NCBI RefSeq assembly: GCF_009498035.1
Contig: NZ_CP034550.1
Span: 2,728,001 to 2,792,000, forward strand
DNA length: 64,000 nt
Origin: Saccharothrix syringae
Lineage (GTDB): Bacteria > Actinomycetota > Actinomycetes > Mycobacteriales > Pseudonocardiaceae
Direction: 5' to 3'
The notes beneath the pieces were generated by a model, which searched no databases, was not told the DNA's origin, and saw only the letters and a list, made by a program, of their open reading frames with translations. Shown here in pieces: positions 41,695-50,182 of the stretch (its first letter is position 1; every line of letters begins with the position of its first letter). The position numbers were made by a program, and so were the translations under genes.

Positions 41695-43488
41695 TCAGGG
41701 AATGCCCAGGGGGAGCTGCACGATGGCTTCGTCGACATCGGACGTCCGCACTGCCAACGACACCTCCCAGCGCCCGGATACGGCCATGGGCAGCGCATCG
41801 GAGATGTAATGCCCCGGCACACCGCCGTAACGCAGCGGCACGTCCAACGGGTCGGAAGACCCTTGTGGCGGGGTCAGCGCCGCGCGCACCTCGGGCACCC
41901 CCTTCGGCTGCCCGCGCTCGTCCAGCACGGCCACGTGCAGCTCGGTCGCGCCCGTCGAACCGGGGGCGGCGAGCACCGCGACCCGGCCGCGCCCGGCCGC
42001 GCCGCCCGCGTCGAAGTCCGTGATTGCGGGTTCGCCGGGCGCGGCGGCCGGCGGGGCGGCGGCGGCCTGCCGGGCCTGCGCCCGCGCCACCGCGGCGGTC
42101 TCGGTGTTGACCAGCGCGGCGGTCAGGCCGAGCACCGCGGCGGCGATGCCCGCCTCCACGGCCACGAGCCGGCCGAAGCGGCGCACCGGCCCGTCGCCGG
42201 GTCCCCGCGCGGCCCGGCGCTTGTCCGACACCGTGACGACCGGGAAGCCGTAGTGCCGCCGCACCCACCGCCGGGCCGCCGCGCCCAGCGCGACGAGCGC
42301 GGCCACCAGCGCCAGCTTGCCGATCAGGACCCGGCCGTAGGCGGTACCGACCAGGGCGTCCGGGGTGCCCACCAGGCGCCACGACTGGAACACCCCGGTG
42401 ACCACCACGACCGCCACCGCCACCGGGGCCGCCCGGGAGAACCGCGGCACCACCACGCGCAGCGCGGGCACGTCGTCCGGCCGCACCGCGACCGCGGCGA
42501 CCGCGACCAGGCCGCCCAGCCACACGGCCATCGCGGTCAGGTGCGCGGCGTCGGCGGCCAGGGCGAGGCCGACCAGGCCGCCGGCCGCGCTGTGCGAGGC
42601 GGTGCTCCAGGTCAGGGCGAGCAGCCCGGCCACCGCCAGCACGACCGCGACGCGCCGCCGCCGGGCCACCGCGGTGTCCGCCGCCGGGTCCACATCGGAC
42701 TCGTCCGCGCGGCGCAGGTGGCGCAGCAGCCCGAAACCCACCAGGCCGAGCAGCAGCAGGCGTGCCAGCAGCGCGACGCCCATCCGGGTGCCCGAGGTGT
42801 CGGCGACCAGCGCCGGGTCGACCGCGTCGCCCAGCGGGCGGCCCGTGGCGTAGGGCCCGTACAGCAGCAGCGCGAGGACGGTGGCCGCCAGCAGGGTCCA
42901 CCACCCGCCCACCAGCAGCACGCGCACCCGCCTGCCCGGCGCGGGCCGGGCCTGGCACCACGCGGTGTGGAAGGCGGCGCCCACCAGCAGGGCGAACCCC
43001 GCGAAGGACAGCCACCGGGTCGCCGCGTGCAGCGCCACCACGGCCCCGCCGGGCTCGGCGGCCACGTCGGCGCGGTTCCCCGTCGCCGCGGACGGCCGGC
43101 CCACGCTGAACACGAACGCGCCGCGCACCGGGTGCGAGTCCGCCGAGGTCACCTGCCAGCTCACCGTGTACGTGCCGTCGGACAGCGCCCGGGGCACCGG
43201 GACCACCACGGCCTCGGGCCGGTCCCCGGCGTGGGCCGGCTCGCCGGTGGGGACCACGTCGCCGGCCGGCCCGAGCAGTCGCACGGTCGCCAGGCCGAGG
43301 TCCACCGGCTCGCTGAAGGTCAGCGCCACCTCGGCGGGCGTGGTGTCGAGCACCTGCCAGCCCGCGGGCGCGGTCGACACGAGGGTGGCGTGCGCCGCGG
43401 CCGTGCCCTGGCCGCCCAGGACGGGCAGCAGGGCCAGGACGAGCGCCGCGCACGCGCGCGCGAAGTTTCGGGCGATGGCTCCGGTCAC
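41695..43488 (-). CDS. CopC-CopD fusion copper protein
   Basis: 597 residues from GTG 43488 with GGAG upstream. The signal peptide ends in TAAA, leaving H33 as the mature N-terminus; with D117 and H119 (SADSHPVRGAF) this is the histidine-brace copper site of CopC. After a linker come about eight helices forming a CopD-like domain (VALHAATRWLSFAGFALLVG, AHLTAMAVWLGGLVAVAAVA) and a C-terminal 110-residue extracellular domain resembling the YtkA-like module. The fusion imports or hands over copper across the membrane. It is the last of four copper genes in one direction. Confidence 0.9.
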   Translation of the reverse strand: MTGAIARNFARACAALVLALLPVLGGQGTAAAHATLVSTAPAGWQVLDTTPAEVALTFSEPVDLGLATVRLLGPAGDVVPTGEPAHAGDRPEAVVVPVPRALSDGTYTVSWQVTSADSHPVRGAFVFSVGRPSAATGNRADVAAEPGGAVVALHAATRWLSFAGFALLVGAAFHTAWCQARPAPGRRVRVLLVGGWWTLLAATVLALLLYGPYATGRPLGDAVDPALVADTSGTRMGVALLARLLLLGLVGFGLLRHLRRADESDVDPAADTAVARRRRVAVVLAVAGLLALTWSTASHSAAGGLVGLALAADAAHLTAMAVWLGGLVAVAAVAVRPDDVPALRVVVPRFSRAAPVAVAVVVVTGVFQSWRLVGTPDALVGTAYGRVLIGKLALVAALVALGAAARRWVRRHYGFPVVTVSDKRRAARGPGDGPVRRFGRLVAVEAGIAAAVLGLTAALVNTETAAVARAQARQAAAAPPAAAPGEPAITDFDAGGAAGRGRVAVLAAPGSTGATELHVAVLDERGQPKGVPEVRAALTPPQGSSDPLDVPLRYGGVPGHYISDALPMAVSGRWEVSLAVRTSDVDEAIVQLPLGIP

Positions 43489-43636
43489 CGCTTCTCCTCA
43501 CGACGGGACGGACGGGGTGGACAGGATGGACGAGGTGCACGGGGTGCATGAGATGGGCGGGAGTGCGGGGGACGGGCGGGGGTGCGGGGCGGATGGGGCA
43601 CGCGGGGCCGACGACCGGCGAAGTGCCGTCGGCCCC

Positions 43637-43758
43637 GCGTGCTGTCGATGCCGCGTGCTGTCGATGCCGCGTGCTGTCGATGCCGCCCGGCGTCGGCCCT
43701 GCGTGCTGTCGATGCCGCCCGGCGTCGGCCCTGCGTGCTGTCGATGCCGTGCGGCGTC
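43637..43758. repeat. 16/32-bp tandem repeats between ycnI-like and copCD genes
   Basis: GCGTGCTGTCGATGCC (16 bases) occurs at 43637, 43653, 43669, 43701 and 43733. The first three are head-to-tail; from 43669 the unit becomes 32 bases with the insert GCCCGGCGTCGGCCCT. The array fills the spacer between the YcnI and CopC-CopD genes, so it would be transcribed within the copper operon. No hairpin is formed by the unit itself. Confidence 0.8.
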
Positions 43759-43772
43759 GGCTCCATGCGGCG

Positions 43773-44483
43773 TCAGACCCGCGTGGTGACCTTCTCGGCC
43801 GGTCGGGTGCGCGCCGGTGCGGACCGGTTCCCGCGCCGCACCGCGGCCAGGCCGAGCGCGGCCAGGCCGGCCACCAGTCCCGCGCCTCCGAGCACCCGGC
43901 CCAGCGGGTCGGCGCCCGCGGCCGGCGCGGGCGCCGACGCCACCGCCCCCGCCTTGACCGACAGCTTCGGCGCGGGGTGGTCGGCCTCCGACGTGCCCTC
44001 GGCCGGGGTGTCGATCCACCGGACGACCTCTCCGCCGGAGTACGTCTGGAGCGCCTTGAACACCAGCTCCCGCTCGTCCTGCGGCAGCCGGCCCAGCGAC
44101 ACCGGGAACTCCTGGAACTGGCCGGGCGCCACCTCGCCGCCCTCCCACACGATGGCGGTCACGGCCTCGGTCAGCTCGCGGTCGCCGACCTTGACGGGCG
44201 GGTCCAGCTTCTCCGTGCGCGTGGTCGCGGTCCAGCCGGGCACCGGCTGCACGGACACGGAGGCGAACCGGTGCTCGGTGGGCAGGACCACTTCGAGCCG
44301 GTTCGTCGAGGCGTCGTCGCGCTCGTTGGGCACCCGGAACACCACCCGGGCGTAGCCGCCCGGCTCCGCGGTGGCCGGTGAGACGGTGACGTGCGCGGAA
44401 GCGGTGGCGGGGAACAGCAGGGCGGCTCCGGCGGCCACGACGACCGCGGTGAGGGCACGCGCCCTGGAGGTGTGCGAGGACAT
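43773..44483 (-). CDS. YcnI-like copper-binding protein
   Basis: 236 residues from ATG 44483; ATG 44489 directly abuts the GAGAAGGG ribosome site, making 44483 better. The signal peptide ends PATASA, leaving H31 as N-terminal copper ligand followed by VTVSPATAEPGG, the YcnI signature, and a tryptophan in VWEGGEVAPGQFQEFP consistent with the monohistidine brace described for YcnI. A membrane anchor lies near the C-terminus (about 195-220). YcnI proteins are thought to be copper chaperones beside CopC-CopD, which is exactly this arrangement. Confidence 0.88.
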   Translation of the reverse strand: MSSHTSRARALTAVVVAAGAALLFPATASAHVTVSPATAEPGGYARVVFRVPNERDDASTNRLEVVLPTEHRFASVSVQPVPGWTATTRTEKLDPPVKVGDRELTEAVTAIVWEGGEVAPGQFQEFPVSLGRLPQDERELVFKALQTYSGGEVVRWIDTPAEGTSEADHPAPKLSVKAGAVASAPAPAAGADPLGRVLGGAGLVAGLAALGLAAVRRGNRSAPARTRPAEKVTTRV

Positions 44484-44514
44484 GGTCATCCCTTCTCGGG
44501 TGGGGGTTCGGGGC

Positions 44515-45567
44515 TCAGCCGCCGAGCGGCAGCGGCAGCGGCAGGCCGACCGTGGGCGGGTCGACGTTGAAGATCGACACCAGCCCGGCCATGCCGTGGT
44601 GGGTCTCCGCGTGCGAGAAGATGTGGCAGTGGATCATCCACTTGCCGACCCTGGTGGGTGTCCAGATCAGGTCGTAGGTCTGGCCGACCGACACCGTCAC
44701 GGTGTCCATCTGCTGCGGGAACGGCAACCGCCTGCCGTCCTGGGCGACCACCTCGAAGTAGCCGCCGTGCAGGTGGATGGGGTGGATCATCTCCGGACCG
44801 GTGCCGATCAGCCGGATGCGGACCCGCTCGCCGACCCGCGCCCGCAGCGGCGCGGTCGCCGGGAAGGACTTGCCGTTGAACACGAAGCCCAGCGGGCCGT
44901 CGCCGATCATCAGCCGGTAGTCGCGGCTGGCGGAGATGTCGCCCAGCCTGGGCACGACCTCCAGCGACCCGTACAGGCCCTTGCCCTCCTGGTCGCCGTG
45001 CATGTGCGAGTGGTACCAGTGGGTGCCGGTGCTGATGGCCGTCCACTGGTAGGTGTAGCTCTGGCCGGGTTCGACCTCCGGCTGGGTCAGGCCGGGCACG
45101 CCGTCCTGGTCGTTGGGCAGGTCCATGCCGTGCCAGTGCAGGGAGGTGGTCTCGGGCAGGTCGTTCTGCACCACGAAGCGCACCTTGTCGCCCTCGTTGA
45201 CCCGGATCACCGGGCCGGGGACGACCCCGTTGTAGGCGTATGCCTGCCGGACGTCGCCGGGGGCGACCTCCCAGGCCACGGGCGCGGCCCGCAGGTGGAA
45301 GACCTTGTAGCCGTCGACCGCCTCGTACTGGGCGAGCCGCGTGCCGTCGCCGAGGTCCTCGCCGGCCGCGGCCGGTGGCACCGGGTCGGCGACCAGGGGC
45401 CCGGTGCGCGCGGTGTCCGGGGCCACGGCGTTCGAGGCCACCACGCCCGCCGTCACCGCGGCCGCGGCGAGCAGCGAGGTCAGGACCAGGGGCAGCGCCC
45501 GGCGCGGTCGGCGCCGGGGCCGCAGTTCCGATGTGGACGGATCAGTGCCGGTCAGCTCGGTGGACAT
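44515..45567 (-). CDS. two-domain-type multicopper oxidase
   Basis: 350 residues from ATG 45567, with GGAAGG 7 bases upstream. A signal anchor lies at about 24-48. The copper ligands are present in four blocks: LHWHG (143-147), WYHSHMHG (184-191), HPIHLHG (262-268) and HCHIFSH followed by AETHHGM (313-326). The length suits a two-cupredoxin-domain enzyme that oxidises organic or metal substrates, perhaps Cu(I), with oxygen, outside the membrane. The spacing between the last His and the axial Met is longer than in CueO. It lies between the YcnI and the cupredoxin-propeller genes, in one operon. Confidence 0.9.
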   Translation of the reverse strand: MSTELTGTDPSTSELRPRRRPRRALPLVLTSLLAAAAVTAGVVASNAVAPDTARTGPLVADPVPPAAAGEDLGDGTRLAQYEAVDGYKVFHLRAAPVAWEVAPGDVRQAYAYNGVVPGPVIRVNEGDKVRFVVQNDLPETTSLHWHGMDLPNDQDGVPGLTQPEVEPGQSYTYQWTAISTGTHWYHSHMHGDQEGKGLYGSLEVVPRLGDISASRDYRLMIGDGPLGFVFNGKSFPATAPLRARVGERVRIRLIGTGPEMIHPIHLHGGYFEVVAQDGRRLPFPQQMDTVTVSVGQTYDLIWTPTRVGKWMIHCHIFSHAETHHGMAGLVSIFNVDPPTVGLPLPLPLGG

Positions 45568-45643
45568 GCTCTGCCTTCCGCGAGGCACCCGGCGGGCCGG
45601 GGGACGCCGCGCAGGACGTCCCCCGGACCCGCGTGGGGTGGTG

Positions 45644-48364
45644 TCAGCAATCGGTGGTGTGGGTGATCGGGTGCCGCTGACGGCAGGTCAGCTGGTCGTT
45701 CACCGGGTTGCCGGGCACCTTCTGCGCCCAGCCGTTGTAGACCACCGGCACGGCGAGCACGCCCATGCCGCCCATGCCCACGTGGTCGACGACCTGGTCG
45801 TCGGTGGCGGTGGTGGGGGCCGGGTCGAGGACCATCTTGCCGACCACGGCGGCGTCGGAGATGTTCCCGTCGCCGTTGGGGTCGGTGTCCACGACGGCCA
45901 GCGTGTTGGCGAACTTGCTGGACACGTAGGCGTAGTAGCCGCCTCCCCGCTTCGCGCCGAAGTTGACGCCGTGGCAGCCCGCGTCGCAGGGCAGCCACTT
46001 CACGATCTCGTCCGTGCGCGGGTCGATGACCGTGAGGTTGGACGTCAGCGTGTTCGCCACCACCATGGCGGTGCCGTCCGGGCTGACCGGCAGCTGGATC
46101 GGCAGGCCGCCGATCGGGCCGCGCTCACCGGCCACCGGGTCGTAGTTGCGCCACAGGTCGATCTGCTTGCTGTGCACCGTCGCGCCGCCGTCCTTGCACG
46201 CGTCGGCCTTGAGCGAGATGCAGGAGACCGTCCCGCCCATGAAGTTCGCCGTGTACGCCTTCGCGCCGTCGGGCGTCATGCTCGTGGCGATCGGCAGCTC
46301 CCCGGTGGCCTCCTTGCGGATGTTGCCGGTGGGGATGTCCACGACCGTGGAGTCGTAGCTGTTGACGTTCGGCGTGATCATGGTCGAGCCGTCGCCGGTC
46401 ATCCAGTGGGCGTGCGGGTGCGCGACCTTCTCGCCCGGCGCCTGGACCGGGATGCGCCGGTCGACCTTCGTGGCCCCCGGCGACAGCTCGACCACCGACG
46501 CGCCGCCGTTGATCGCGACGTGGAGCTGGTCGGTGTCGGTCCTCGTCATCACGTGCGACGGGTCGGGGCCGACCTCGATCTGCCGGACGAACCGGCCGGT
46601 GGCGCGCTCGAACACGTCGAGCTTGTTGCCGAACCACTCGGTTTGGTAGATGTACCTCTCGTCCTTGTCGGTCCACATGTTGTGCGGGTTGTTCATGTTG
46701 ATCTCGGGTAGGGCGACCTTGCGGTCCACCTTCCACGCGGACACGTCGACCTTCGTCGCGGTGCCGGACTTGGTCTTGCCCGCGGTCTTCTCCAGCTCCG
46801 TGTCGACCCAGACCTCGCCGACACCGGGCGTGCCGGGCCGCTGGGTCAGGGCGGGCAGCGTCTTGGGCGTGTTGAACTTGTTCTTGAAGTAGGCGTCCAG
46901 GATGGGCACCAGCTGCGGCGAGCCGTTGGAGTCGTACATCAGGATCGGGGCCGGCGGGTAGGTCGGGTTCCAGGTCCGGGCCTCGGTGTTGCTGAACTTC
47001 TGCCAGTTGTTCGGCGCGGTGATGGTGAAGAACTTCTGCACCAGCTGCGAGATGATGTCCGCGTCGGACGGGACGTTCAGCGCGCGGCTGTTGACCTTGA
47101 GCTTCTTGCCGAAGTCCAGGCCCGGGGTGAGCGGGTCGTCGACCACGACGGCGCCCAGCATGTACGGGTGGATCTTGCAGACGAACGCGTAGAGGCCCGG
47201 TTCGGTCAGCTGCGCGCTCGTGCTGCCGATGAAGCCGCCGGGCTGGTCGAACTGCGCCGCGCCCTCCGGCCAGATCAGGCTCGTGATGGTGTGCGCCGAC
47301 TCCGCGGCCGGGGCCGAGATGTCGAAGTTCACCGTCACCGGCAGGCTGATCGTGGTGCTGGCGACGTACCGCTGGATGTCCTCCAGCAGCCGCATCAGCT
47401 CCACGCCGACCGGCAGGTCGAGCAGCGAGGTCTTCGCGTTGGCCGGGCGGTTGGCCATCTGCTGGGTGAGCTGGTCGAGCAGCAGGTTCGCCCGGATGGC
47501 CCGCAGGTCCAGCAGCGGCAGCACCTTGTTGATCGACGCCCGGAGGTTGTCCAGCCCCAGCAGCTGGTTCAGGTCCACGCCGAGGCTCTGGAGCAGCGGT
47601 GAGCCGGTGTTGAACACCAGCCCGGTCAGCCGCGAGAGGTCGCCGTTGAGCAGGTTGGCCGCCGCGTCGCCGAGCAGGTTGCCGTTGCCCAGCAGCGGGA
47701 TGCCGTTGAGCGGCAGGCCGGGGATCAGCCCGCCGGGCTTGATCCGCGGCAGTTCGGCCACCGCGAGCGACCGGGTGCCGAACAGCTGGAGGTTCGTGTC
47801 GTACCAGGAGCCCTGGCTGTCGGTGAGGTGGAACGACACGGGGATCGGGCCGACGCCGACGGGCAGGCCGCCCGAACCCGTGGTGGTCGTCGCGGCGGGT
47901 GGCTGCGTGGTCGTGGGCGCGGCCGTCGTCGTCGTGGTGGTGGTCGTGGTGGTGGTCGGTCCCGTGGTGGTCGTGGGCGAGGTGCCGCCGACCGTGACGG
48001 TGCCCAGCATGTCCGGGTGGAAGCGGCAGCGGAAGTTGACCGTGCCCGGGCTGGTGAAGGTGAACGAGTAGGACTCGCCGGCGTTGACGTCGGATCTCAA
48101 CGGGCCGCCGTCGACGCTGTGCACGACCCCGTTGGTCTCGTTGTTCGTCCACCGCACGGTGTCCCCGACGTTCACGTTGAGCGTCGGCGGGTTGTACTGG
48201 AGGTTCTGCATGGACACCGTGAACGTGGCCGCGGTGGCCACCGGGGCGTTGACCCCCGCGGCCACCAGGACGAGCAGCAGCGCGGAACCGGCCGCGACGG
48301 CCCGCCTCCCGCGTTGCCGTCCCGTTCCCGACGAGAACATGCGCGGTATCAGGGGAGAGCGCAT
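45644..48364 (-). CDS. secreted double-cupredoxin YVTN beta-propeller protein
   Basis: 906 residues from ATG 48364 (AAAGGG about 9 bases upstream). Signal peptide about 20-46. First cupredoxin domain (47-126) has type 1 copper ligands H82, C113, H116, M119 (CRFHPDM). A Thr/Pro stalk (129-165) follows, then an insert rich in leucine (about 190-335), a second cupredoxin with H358, C396, H399, M402 (CKIHPYM), and from about 500 a YVTN-type seven-bladed propeller (GPIGGLPIQLPVSPDGTAMV). No haem motif was seen. It resembles electron-transfer or metal-reductase proteins, but this combination is not one I recognise. First gene of the copper operon. Confidence 0.85.
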   Translation of the reverse strand: MRSPLIPRMFSSGTGRQRGRRAVAAGSALLLVLVAAGVNAPVATAATFTVSMQNLQYNPPTLNVNVGDTVRWTNNETNGVVHSVDGGPLRSDVNAGESYSFTFTSPGTVNFRCRFHPDMLGTVTVGGTSPTTTTGPTTTTTTTTTTTAAPTTTQPPAATTTTGSGGLPVGVGPIPVSFHLTDSQGSWYDTNLQLFGTRSLAVAELPRIKPGGLIPGLPLNGIPLLGNGNLLGDAAANLLNGDLSRLTGLVFNTGSPLLQSLGVDLNQLLGLDNLRASINKVLPLLDLRAIRANLLLDQLTQQMANRPANAKTSLLDLPVGVELMRLLEDIQRYVASTTISLPVTVNFDISAPAAESAHTITSLIWPEGAAQFDQPGGFIGSTSAQLTEPGLYAFVCKIHPYMLGAVVVDDPLTPGLDFGKKLKVNSRALNVPSDADIISQLVQKFFTITAPNNWQKFSNTEARTWNPTYPPAPILMYDSNGSPQLVPILDAYFKNKFNTPKTLPALTQRPGTPGVGEVWVDTELEKTAGKTKSGTATKVDVSAWKVDRKVALPEINMNNPHNMWTDKDERYIYQTEWFGNKLDVFERATGRFVRQIEVGPDPSHVMTRTDTDQLHVAINGGASVVELSPGATKVDRRIPVQAPGEKVAHPHAHWMTGDGSTMITPNVNSYDSTVVDIPTGNIRKEATGELPIATSMTPDGAKAYTANFMGGTVSCISLKADACKDGGATVHSKQIDLWRNYDPVAGERGPIGGLPIQLPVSPDGTAMVVANTLTSNLTVIDPRTDEIVKWLPCDAGCHGVNFGAKRGGGYYAYVSSKFANTLAVVDTDPNGDGNISDAAVVGKMVLDPAPTTATDDQVVDHVGMGGMGVLAVPVVYNGWAQKVPGNPVNDQLTCRQRHPITHTTDC

Positions 48365-48846
48365 TGTTTTCCCTTTCGGTACCTGTTGCGGCGCACCGGA
48401 AAACCTCGTGGTTGTTCGATGGCCGCCGACTGAAGGCAACTCAATACATCCACGGTCCATGTCTGTTCGATTGCCCGAACGTTAAGGGTGGGTCAACTGG
48501 ATCGCACCAAGCCCTTTTAAGAGTTGTGATGAAAGGGCGTCGACTTCGGTTCGGAGTCGTCTCAGGTGACGGCCTGGTGTCGTGTTCAGCGGGCCCGGGA
48601 CCTGGGATTTCTCCTGGTGGAAGACGTGCGCGTGGTTGATGCGAGGATTGTTCGGGTGACGGGTATTTAATTTACCAGTGTGCACCGGACACCTGTCGAG
48701 CCGTTGTTCGCACCCGTGGCGGCGACCACCCAAAAGGCTTCTGGCAAAAAGTCCGCGGCGGTGCCAACATGTTCCGCACGCAACTCCGGAACCGGCGCGC
48801 GAGCGCGCTTCCGGTGCTCCGGGACCGAGGTGGAAAGCGAGCGGAC
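48365..48846. promoter_or_regulatory. 482-bp divergent intergenic region between copper operon and MmpS gene
   Basis: No convincing gene is present. The sequence is more A+T-rich than its surroundings. On the reverse strand a TTGACC (48496-48491) could be the -35 box of the copper operon, but no good -10 follows. GCCCTTT (48511-48517) and AAAGGGC (48532-48538) form a 7-base stem. TATTTAATTTACC at 48664-48676 could hold the -10 region for the MmpS gene. These are guesses from composition. Confidence 0.4.
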
Positions 48847-49314
48847 ATGACTCTTCCCAGACGAACCCCGACGGCGGGCGGGCACATTTCACCGCCCGCT
48901 GCGGGCGGGAGCGGGCGGCGGTGGGCGGTCGGGGTGGCCGCGGCGGTGGCCGTCGCCGGCACGGCGGTCTGGGTGGCCGCCGGGCCCGGGGCGGAGCCGG
49001 TCGCGCCCACCCACGCCGTCGTCTACGAGGTGACCGGGCCGGGCGGGAAGTCGTCGGAGATCAGGTTCACCACCGACGGCGCGAACACCACCGAGCGGGT
49101 CGAGGCGGTCGACCTGCCGTGGCGCCGGGAGCTGGTCGTGCCCGCCGGACCGGGGCTCGGCATCGCGCAGGTGATGGCGACCAACGGCCAGGGCGAGTCG
49201 ATCACCTGCACCATCACCGTCAACGGCCGCGTGGTCGCCTCCCGCACGGCGCGGGGCGAGTTCACCACCGTGTCGTGCTCGAACATGATGACGCCGGACG
49301 CCGCGCGGGGCTGA
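48847..49314 (+). CDS. MmpS-family membrane accessory protein
   Basis: 155 residues from ATG 48847. A cytoplasmic N-terminus (about 1-26), one membrane helix (about 27-48) and an extracellular beta-sandwich-like domain with a pair of cysteines (SITCTITVNGRVV, TTVSCSN) match the MmpS family, which partners with MmpL exporters of lipids and siderophores in mycobacteria. No MmpL gene is in the window, so it is an orphan here. It is convergent with the response regulator gene; the two stop codons abut at 49314/49315. Confidence 0.8.
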   Translation: MTLPRRTPTAGGHISPPAAGGSGRRWAVGVAAAVAVAGTAVWVAAGPGAEPVAPTHAVVYEVTGPGGKSSEIRFTTDGANTTERVEAVDLPWRRELVVPAGPGLGIAQVMATNGQGESITCTITVNGRVVASRTARGEFTTVSCSNMMTPDAARG

Positions 49315-50004
49315 TCACTCGGTGCGCGCGGACTCGCGGCTGTCGAGCCGGTACCCCAGCCCGCGGACGGTGGTGATGGTGCGCCGCCGGAACGGGGTGT
49401 CGATCTTGCGGCGCAGGGCGCTGACGTAGACCTCGACCAGGTTGGGCTCGGGGTCGCGGGCCTCGTCCCACACGCCGGCGATGATCTCGGCCTTGGTCAC
49501 CACCCGGTCGCGGTGGCGGAGCAGGAACTCCAGGACCGCGAACTCCTTGACGGTCAGGGGGATCGGCGTCCCGCCGCGGCGACAGCTCCGGGTGGCCGGG
49601 TCCAGCGCCAGGTCCCCGGCCCGCAGCACCGCCGGCCGGGGCGTGCTGCCGCGCCGCGCCAGCGCCCGCAGCCGCGCCACCAGCACCACGTAGGAGAACG
49701 GCTTGGTCAGGTAGTCGTCCGCGCCGGTGTCCAGCCCCTCGGCCTCGTCCAGCTCGCCGTCCTTGGCCGTGAGCATCAGGATCGGCGTCCACACCTCCGC
49801 GGCGCGCAGGTGCGCGCACACCCGGTAGCCGTTCATCCCCGGCAGCATCACGTCCAGCACGATCACGTCGTAGGCGTGCTCGCTCGCCCGCCACAGCCCG
49901 TCCCGGCCGTCGTGCTCCACGTCGACGACGAAACCCTCGGCCACGAGCCCGCGCACGAGCAGCCCGGCCAGGCGTCGGTCGTCCTCCACCACCAGCACCC
50001 GCAT
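49315..50004 (-). CDS. OmpR-family response regulator, orphan
   Basis: 229 residues from ATG 50004; a TTG at 50022 with GGGGAG upstream would add six residues. The receiver has the acidic pair ED at 7-8, phospho-accepting D51 (VLDVMLPGMNG) and K101 (TKPFSY). The C-terminal winged helix (LTVKEFAVLEFLLRHRDRVV, VDVYVSALRRKID-type, TVRGLGYRLD) is of the OmpR/PhoB type. No histidine kinase gene follows, so its partner is elsewhere. Three direct repeats lie about 45 bases upstream of the start and may be its own operator. Confidence 0.92.
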   Translation of the reverse strand: MRVLVVEDDRRLAGLLVRGLVAEGFVVDVEHDGRDGLWRASEHAYDVIVLDVMLPGMNGYRVCAHLRAAEVWTPILMLTAKDGELDEAEGLDTGADDYLTKPFSYVVLVARLRALARRGSTPRPAVLRAGDLALDPATRSCRRGGTPIPLTVKEFAVLEFLLRHRDRVVTKAEIIAGVWDEARDPEPNLVEVYVSALRRKIDTPFRRRTITTVRGLGYRLDSRESARTE

Positions 50005-50046
50005 GCCCGCACTATGCCGCAAGGGGAACTCCCCGTCCTGAAGTCC

Positions 50047-50075
50047 GCTTCAGGTTGCTGCAGGTGCGCTTCAGG
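50047..50075. promoter_or_regulatory. three phased direct repeats upstream of the response regulator gene
   Basis: GCTTCAGG (50047-50054), GCTGCAGG (50057-50064) and GCTTCAGG (50068-50075) are spaced 10 and 11 bases apart, one DNA turn each. The first also pairs with CCTGAAG (50037-50043). OmpR/PhoB-type regulators bind such tandem half sites. The repeats lie at about -43 to -71 from the regulator's start, suggesting autoregulation. Confidence 0.55.
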
Positions 50076-50182
50076 CGCCCGTGCGAGAACAGGCGCCGTG
50101 CGAGAACGGCACCGACCGGGAACGGGAAGGCGCGGCGCCTGCCGCAGGGGGGTGGCGACAGGTGCCCGCCGCGCCGGGGACG

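Noticed and set aside
43637..43758. Possible CRISPR array
   Set aside because: The 16-base unit is head-to-tail, or separated by the same 16-base insert; there are no unique spacers of similar length and no cas genes anywhere in the window.
43485..43766. Short reverse open frame over the 16/32-bp array
   Set aside because: The peptide is just the translated repeat (GIDST, RAAST units) with no ribosome site; length and start are dictated by the array.
48482..48892. Reverse open frame of 136 residues in the copper/MmpS intergenic region
   Set aside because: Its residue composition has no domain or ribosome site, it overlaps the MmpS start, and the A+T-richer DNA does not show the third-position G+C bias of real genes.
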